Assembly: GCA_937927755.1 (NCBI GenBank)
Contig: CALBDB010000109.1
Coordinates: forward strand, 1-37,927
Origin: an uncultured Lysobacterales bacterium
GTDB lineage: Bacteria; Pseudomonadota; Gammaproteobacteria; Xanthomonadales; SZUA-36
DNA length: 37,927 nt
Reading direction: 5' to 3'
Part shown: positions 35,952 through 37,927 of the stretch, piece after piece
Position numbering within the stretch: position 1 is the first letter of the stretch
Layout of the letters: every line of letters begins with the position of its first letter
Notes under the pieces: model-generated
What the model was told of the DNA's origin: nothing
The model's database searches: none
Seen by the model: only the letters and a program-made list of their open reading frames with translations
Program-made: the position numbers and the translations under genes

Positions 35952-36992
35952 GTGACGTTTTCGACAAAGCTGCTTGACTGGTGGGATAAGCACGGCCGCA
36001 AGGACCTGCCCTGGCAACACCCGCGTACTGCTTATCATGTCTGGGTTGCCGAAATCATGTTGCAGCAAACCCAGGTCAAAACCGTCATCCCTTATTTCAT
36101 TCGTTTTATCGACCGGTTTCCGGACATTGACACACTGGCAAATGCTTCGGAGGATGATGTGCTGGCACTGTGGTCCGGGCTGGGTTATTACGCCCGTGCG
36201 CGCAATCTGCTCAAGACTGCGCAACGCTGCCGGGAAAACCATGATGCGGAGTTGCCACGAAACCCGGCGGCCCTGGCTGCGTTACCGGGGATCGGTGAAA
36301 GCACGGCGAATGCCATTTATTCACAGGCCCATGACAAACCGGCCGTGATCCTTGATGGCAATGTAAAACGCGTGCTGGCCCGCTATTTTGCCATTGAGGG
36401 CTGGCCGGGCAAATCCAGTGTCCACAAGCAACTGTGGGGAAGCGCCGCGCGGTTACTACCGAAAAGACGCGGTGCGGATTACACCCAGGCCATCATGGAT
36501 CTCGGCGCAACGGTATGTACCCGAACAAAACCGGCATGCAGACAATGTCCGGTAGCAGGGCAATGCCAGGCATTCAGAATCAACTCCGTAGACAAATATC
36601 CCGCCAAGCGTCCGGCCCTGAAGAAAACCAGCAAGTCATTTCACGTGCTGATCCTTACAGATGGTAAGGGCCGTGTCCTGCTGGAACGGCGCCCGCCCAC
36701 AGGGATCTGGGGCGGTCTATGGTCCCTCCCGGCAGATGATGATGGCGGGATGATTCGACAATACCCGGGTCTGGACGCCGGCAAGCTGCGGGAACTGCCC
36801 GGCCTGAAACATCAGCTCACCCACATGGACATGACAATACGGCCGCTAATTGGCGATTCAGAATTTTTGTCAACAGGCGTAGAATGTGCACCTGACCAAC
36901 GTTGGTTCGAACCGCAGGAGTGGCCGCAGCTCGGTCTGCCCAAGCCGGTCCGGCAACTATTGGAAATTTACCTGGAGAATTGTGAAAAATGA
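35952..36992 (+). CDS. mutY: A/G-specific adenine glycosylase MutY
   Basis: A 346-residue base-excision repair enzyme that removes A opposite 8-oxoG. The catalytic Glu34 lies in VAEIMLQQTQV, the HhH motif is LPGIGESTANAI (111-122), and Asp135 lies in ILDGNVKRV. The 4Fe-4S cluster Cys189, Cys196, Cys199 and Cys205 are all present. The C-terminal Nudix-like domain (LLERRPPTGIWGGLWSLP) reads the 8-oxoG. The start is GTG 35952, immediately following the ftsY stop. The stop overlaps yggX by 4 bases, the usual mutY-yggX pairing. Confidence 0.97.
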   Translation: MTFSTKLLDWWDKHGRKDLPWQHPRTAYHVWVAEIMLQQTQVKTVIPYFIRFIDRFPDIDTLANASEDDVLALWSGLGYYARARNLLKTAQRCRENHDAELPRNPAALAALPGIGESTANAIYSQAHDKPAVILDGNVKRVLARYFAIEGWPGKSSVHKQLWGSAARLLPKRRGADYTQAIMDLGATVCTRTKPACRQCPVAGQCQAFRINSVDKYPAKRPALKKTSKSFHVLILTDGKGRVLLERRPPTGIWGGLWSLPADDDGGMIRQYPGLDAGKLRELPGLKHQLTHMDMTIRPLIGDSEFLSTGVECAPDQRWFEPQEWPQLGLPKPVRQLLEIYLENCEK

Positions 36993-37264
36993 CTGAACGC
37001 CTGGTGTACTGCCAATTGCTGCAAGAGGAATTACCCGGGCTTGCTTTCCAGACTTATCCGGGCGAACTGGGCAAGAGAATTTTCGAAAATATCTCCATGC
37101 AGGCCTGGCAAAAGTGGCTCGCGCACCAGACCATTTTGATCAACGAACACCGCCTGAGCCCAATAGAACCGGAGCACAGGAAATTCCTTGAAGGCGAGAT
37201 GGAAAAGTTTTTCTTCGGCGAGGGCTCAGCCATCCCCGAGGGATATGTACCAGAAGAAAGCTAA
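36989..37264 (+). CDS. yggX: Probable Fe(2+)-trafficking protein YggX
   Basis: A 91-residue YggX protein with Cys8 (VYCQLLQEELPGL), the family core FQTYPGELGKRIFENIS and a C-terminal helix KFLEGEMEKFFF. It protects iron-sulfur proteins and DNA under oxidative stress. It is coupled to mutY by an ATGA overlap, linking iron handling with repair of oxidised bases. Confidence 0.96.
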   Translation: MTERLVYCQLLQEELPGLAFQTYPGELGKRIFENISMQAWQKWLAHQTILINEHRLSPIEPEHRKFLEGEMEKFFFGEGSAIPEGYVPEES

Positions 37265-37279
37265 ATAGGCGCAAAATTC

Positions 37280-37308
37280 TTGACTTGAACACGCCTAAAC
37301 GGTTTAAT
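37280..37308 (+). promoter_or_regulatory. Sigma-70 promoter for tRNA-Phe
   Basis: TTGACT (37280-37285) and TTTAAT (37303-37308) are separated by exactly 17 bases, followed by a GC-rich discriminator (CCGCGC) typical of stable-RNA promoters under stringent control. The tRNA begins 36 bases downstream. Confidence 0.75.
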
Positions 37309-37344
37309 ACCGCGCTCTCTGATTCCAGAGACGCGAGACAATAT

Positions 37345-37420
<76 letters not shown>

Positions 37421-37927
37421 TTTTTTTCAGTTACTTACCGCCAATCTCAACTTTGCAGCCCTTATATTCTCGTGTCGGATTTGTGCACGGACTGAAAATC
37501 CGTGAGTTGTTGGCTCCTGGTCAACGCCATCAAGCATCAATTCAATAAACTACAGCTAACCTGATCTCACCTTTTCAATCGCATGTGCCAAATTTGTGTA
37601 CTGATTGAATGGCAGCTTACAGGTCAGAACCGGCTAGTGACTTTCTGTAGTCCCCATTAGCAGCAATCGGCCAGAAGCGGTCGTAAGTCTCCGATTTTAG
37701 TAGCAAACACAAAAGTTGAGGCGTATAGTTTAGATGCGGTTCTATAGCGCTATTGCTTCGCCAGATTATTCAAATAAGTCTGCAAACTGTATGTCGTCAA
37801 AGGATTCCGGACTTCAAGGAATCACATTTAAGAGAGACTTTCAGCTCATCAAGTTCATGTTCATGCAGCCTTCTGCTTGTAGTATAGCCGACGTCGCTCA
37901 ACCAGCGTTCTTTGCTTGATTCGTCTA
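37421..37927 (+). other. Gene-poor right end with a degenerate tRNA-like fragment
   Basis: No convincing gene is visible. At 37488-37502 the 15-mer CGGACTGAAAATCCG repeats the tRNA-Phe anticodon arm exactly. It is followed by a T-arm-like hairpin GTTGG...TCAAC and then GCCATCA, resembling a decayed tRNA 3' half. CGTGTCGG (37471-37478) is another tRNA word out of order. The segment around 37610-37700 resembles a degraded dispersed repeat. A 61-codon frame at 37734-37919 has no recognisable family and no clear ribosome-binding site. Confidence 0.5.

Overview
The window is a stretch of chromosome from a free-living gammaproteobacterium that is not an enteric. The algZ-algR-hemC-hemD-hemX-hemY order recalls Pseudomonas and Xanthomonadales. 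Conserved blocks lptM-dapF-DUF484-xerC, hslVU, ubiE-ubiJ-ubiB, rsmD/ftsY and mutY-yggX point the same way. GC looks moderately high. HslV carries a short N-terminal extension of the kind I associate with beta- and deep-branching gammaproteobacteria. A marine or sediment lineage is plausible, but the genus cannot be fixed from sequence alone.

Layout. 1-5779 (minus): esterase, LytTR-type two-component pair AlgZ/AlgR and the haem genes hemC, hemD, hemX and hemY (cut by the window edge), mostly joined by 4-base stop/start overlaps. 5801-8550 (plus): lptM, dapF, a DUF484 gene and xerC. 8668-10011 (minus): aquaporin Z and an unrecognised membrane protein. 10060-15592 (plus): a heat-shock-type promoter, hslV-hslU, ubiE-ubiJ-ubiB and a small acyltransferase. 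15943-19637 (minus): an outer-membrane phospholipase A, a phospholipase-D-superfamily lipoprotein and a phosphopantetheinyl transferase. 19826-24422 (plus): a complete oleABCD operon for head-to-head long-chain olefin synthesis. 24665-25339 (minus): a small kinase-fold protein. 25468-28079 (plus): two exported amidohydrolase-family proteins, the second lacking its metal ligands. 28179-29822 (minus): a secreted subtilase. 30079-34890 (minus): rsmD, coaD, ferredoxin, gamma-glutamyltransferase, an exported M20 hydrolase and a fragment of a CaiB/BaiF CoA-transferase. 34959-37264 (plus): ftsY, mutY, yggX, then tRNA-Phe and about 500 bases without a recognisable gene.

How it fits together. The outer blocks are housekeeping: haem, diaminopimelate, ubiquinone, CoA, proteolysis, DNA repair and co-translational targeting. 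The middle (about 15.6-33.4 kb) is accessory. It is rich in lipid enzymes (PldA, PLD, OleABCD) and then in exported amide/peptide hydrolases (amidohydrolase pair, subtilase, M20, GGT). A family of short palindromic REP-like repeats sits between genes in this section. Two of them form the arms of a nested inverted-repeat structure of about 218 bases after oleD. The strongest candidates for new biology are that nested palindrome, the active/degenerate amidohydrolase pair, the in-frame CoA-transferase remnant behind the M20 gene, and the degenerate echo of the tRNA-Phe 3' half.
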